A stretch of 6,615 bases of DNA from a bacterium (GTDB lineage: Bacteria > Krumholzibacteriota > Krumholzibacteriia > Krumholzibacteriales > WJIX01). Each line of letters opens with the position of its first letter. The first letter of the stretch is position 1. The notes beneath the pieces are model-generated. The model had not been told where the DNA came from. It did no database searches and saw only the letters and a program-made list of their open reading frames with translations. Below are positions 6,229 through 6,615 of the stretch, piece by piece. The stretch is taken from assembly GCA_021160845.1 (NCBI GenBank), contig JAGHBT010000017.1:1-6615 (forward strand). Reading direction: 5' to 3'. Made by a program: the position numbers and the translations under genes.

Positions 6229-6615
6229 ATGGCGAAACAAATTAAATTTAGTATTGAAGCGAGAAATAGCCTGAAAAACGGTATGGATATCCTTGCTAAC
6301 GCGGTTAAGGTAACACTAGGACCAAGAGGGCGTAATGTTATTCTTGACAAAAAATTCGGTGCACCAACAATAACAAATGACGGTGTTACCATCGCGAAGG
6401 AGATTGAACTGGAAGACCCGTGGGAAAATATGGGCGCCCAGATGGTAAAGGAAGTTGCCACAAAGACGCAGGATGTTGCCGGTGACGGGACTACTACTGC
6501 GACAATCCTCGCCCAGTCAATTATTACCGAGGGCCTTAAGGTTGTTACGGCCGGAACTAATCCAATGTTTCTTAAAAAAGGAATTCATAAAGGTGTTGAC
6601 GCGGCTGTTGAATAC
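6229..6615 (+). CDS. groEL: Chaperonin GroEL (Hsp60), N-terminal part, cut by window end
   Basis: GroEL forms the double-ring ATPase that encloses and folds client proteins with GroES. Only the first 129 codons of about 540 are present and the frame is open to the last base. The equatorial domain N-terminus is clear: MAKQIKFSIEARNSL (1-15); ANAVKVTLGPRGRNVILD (23-40), with the nucleotide-binding TLGPRGRN; FGAPTITNDGVTIAKEIELE (43-62); ENMGAQMVKEVA (66-77); and the ATP/Mg loop AGDGTTTAT (84-92), with Asp86. Then 'AGTNPMFLKKGIHKGVDAAV' (108-127) matches the usual AGMNPMxLKRGIDKAVxAxV, with Thr for Met. The start is ATG 6229, with AAGGAG at 6214-6219 and a 9-base spacer. It is cotranscribed with groES and should share its CIRCE control. 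Whether the C-terminal GGM tail exists cannot be seen here. Confidence 0.98.
   Translation, partial: MAKQIKFSIEARNSLKNGMDILANAVKVTLGPRGRNVILDKKFGAPTITNDGVTIAKEIELEDPWENMGAQMVKEVATKTQDVAGDGTTTATILAQSIITEGLKVVTAGTNPMFLKKGIHKGVDAAVEY

Noticed and set aside
6120..6461. 113-codon open frame on the minus strand across groES and groEL
   Set aside because: It is antisense to two highly conserved genes and their junction, and its product resembles no family I know.
1..6615. Search for an undescribed system, mobile element, toxin-antitoxin pair, CRISPR or phage genes
   Set aside because: Nearly every base is covered by recognisable housekeeping genes or the groESL control region, leaving no unexplained coding space.

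Overview
The window is a compact block of housekeeping genes, all on the + strand, from a bacterium with fairly AT-rich DNA. Order: the end of valS, a rodZ-like HTH/membrane protein, uvrB, nadC, birA, coaX, then after a 188-bp regulatory gap groES and the start of groEL. The first and last genes are cut by the window edges. I see no mobile element, CRISPR array, RNA gene or sign of recent transfer, and no clear candidate for an undescribed system.

Region 1-5731 looks like one transcription unit. Valine tRNA charging (valS) is followed by a likely cell-shape/cytoskeleton anchor (rodZ, 4-bp GTGA overlap), nucleotide excision repair (uvrB, 28 bp later), and three cofactor genes: nadC (NAD), birA (biotin attachment) and coaX (coenzyme A). 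These last are packed by an 11-bp overlap, a short gap and a 4-bp ATGA overlap. I found no promoter or hairpin terminator inside the block, so read-through and translational coupling probably link the genes.

Region 5732-5919 is the main control region. It has a possible sigma70-type promoter and, in the presumed 5' leader of groES, an inverted repeat matching the HrcA operator CIRCE. The right arm is perfect (GAGTGCTAA), the spacer is exactly 9 bases, and the left arm matches at 6 of 9 positions. This implies heat-shock control of groESL by an HrcA repressor encoded elsewhere. groES (GTG start) and groEL follow, 21 bp apart.

Organism: the set is typical of Gram-negative-type or uncultivated phyla. 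CoaX has D-x-GNS-x2-K and a 'LHRETAVLP' segment that recall Bacteroidetes/FCB-type CoaX, and the RodZ C-terminal domain also fits such lineages. I lean weakly towards an uncultivated FCB-related bacterium (inference from memory of family patterns, low confidence). CIRCE argues for a lineage with HrcA but does not narrow it further.
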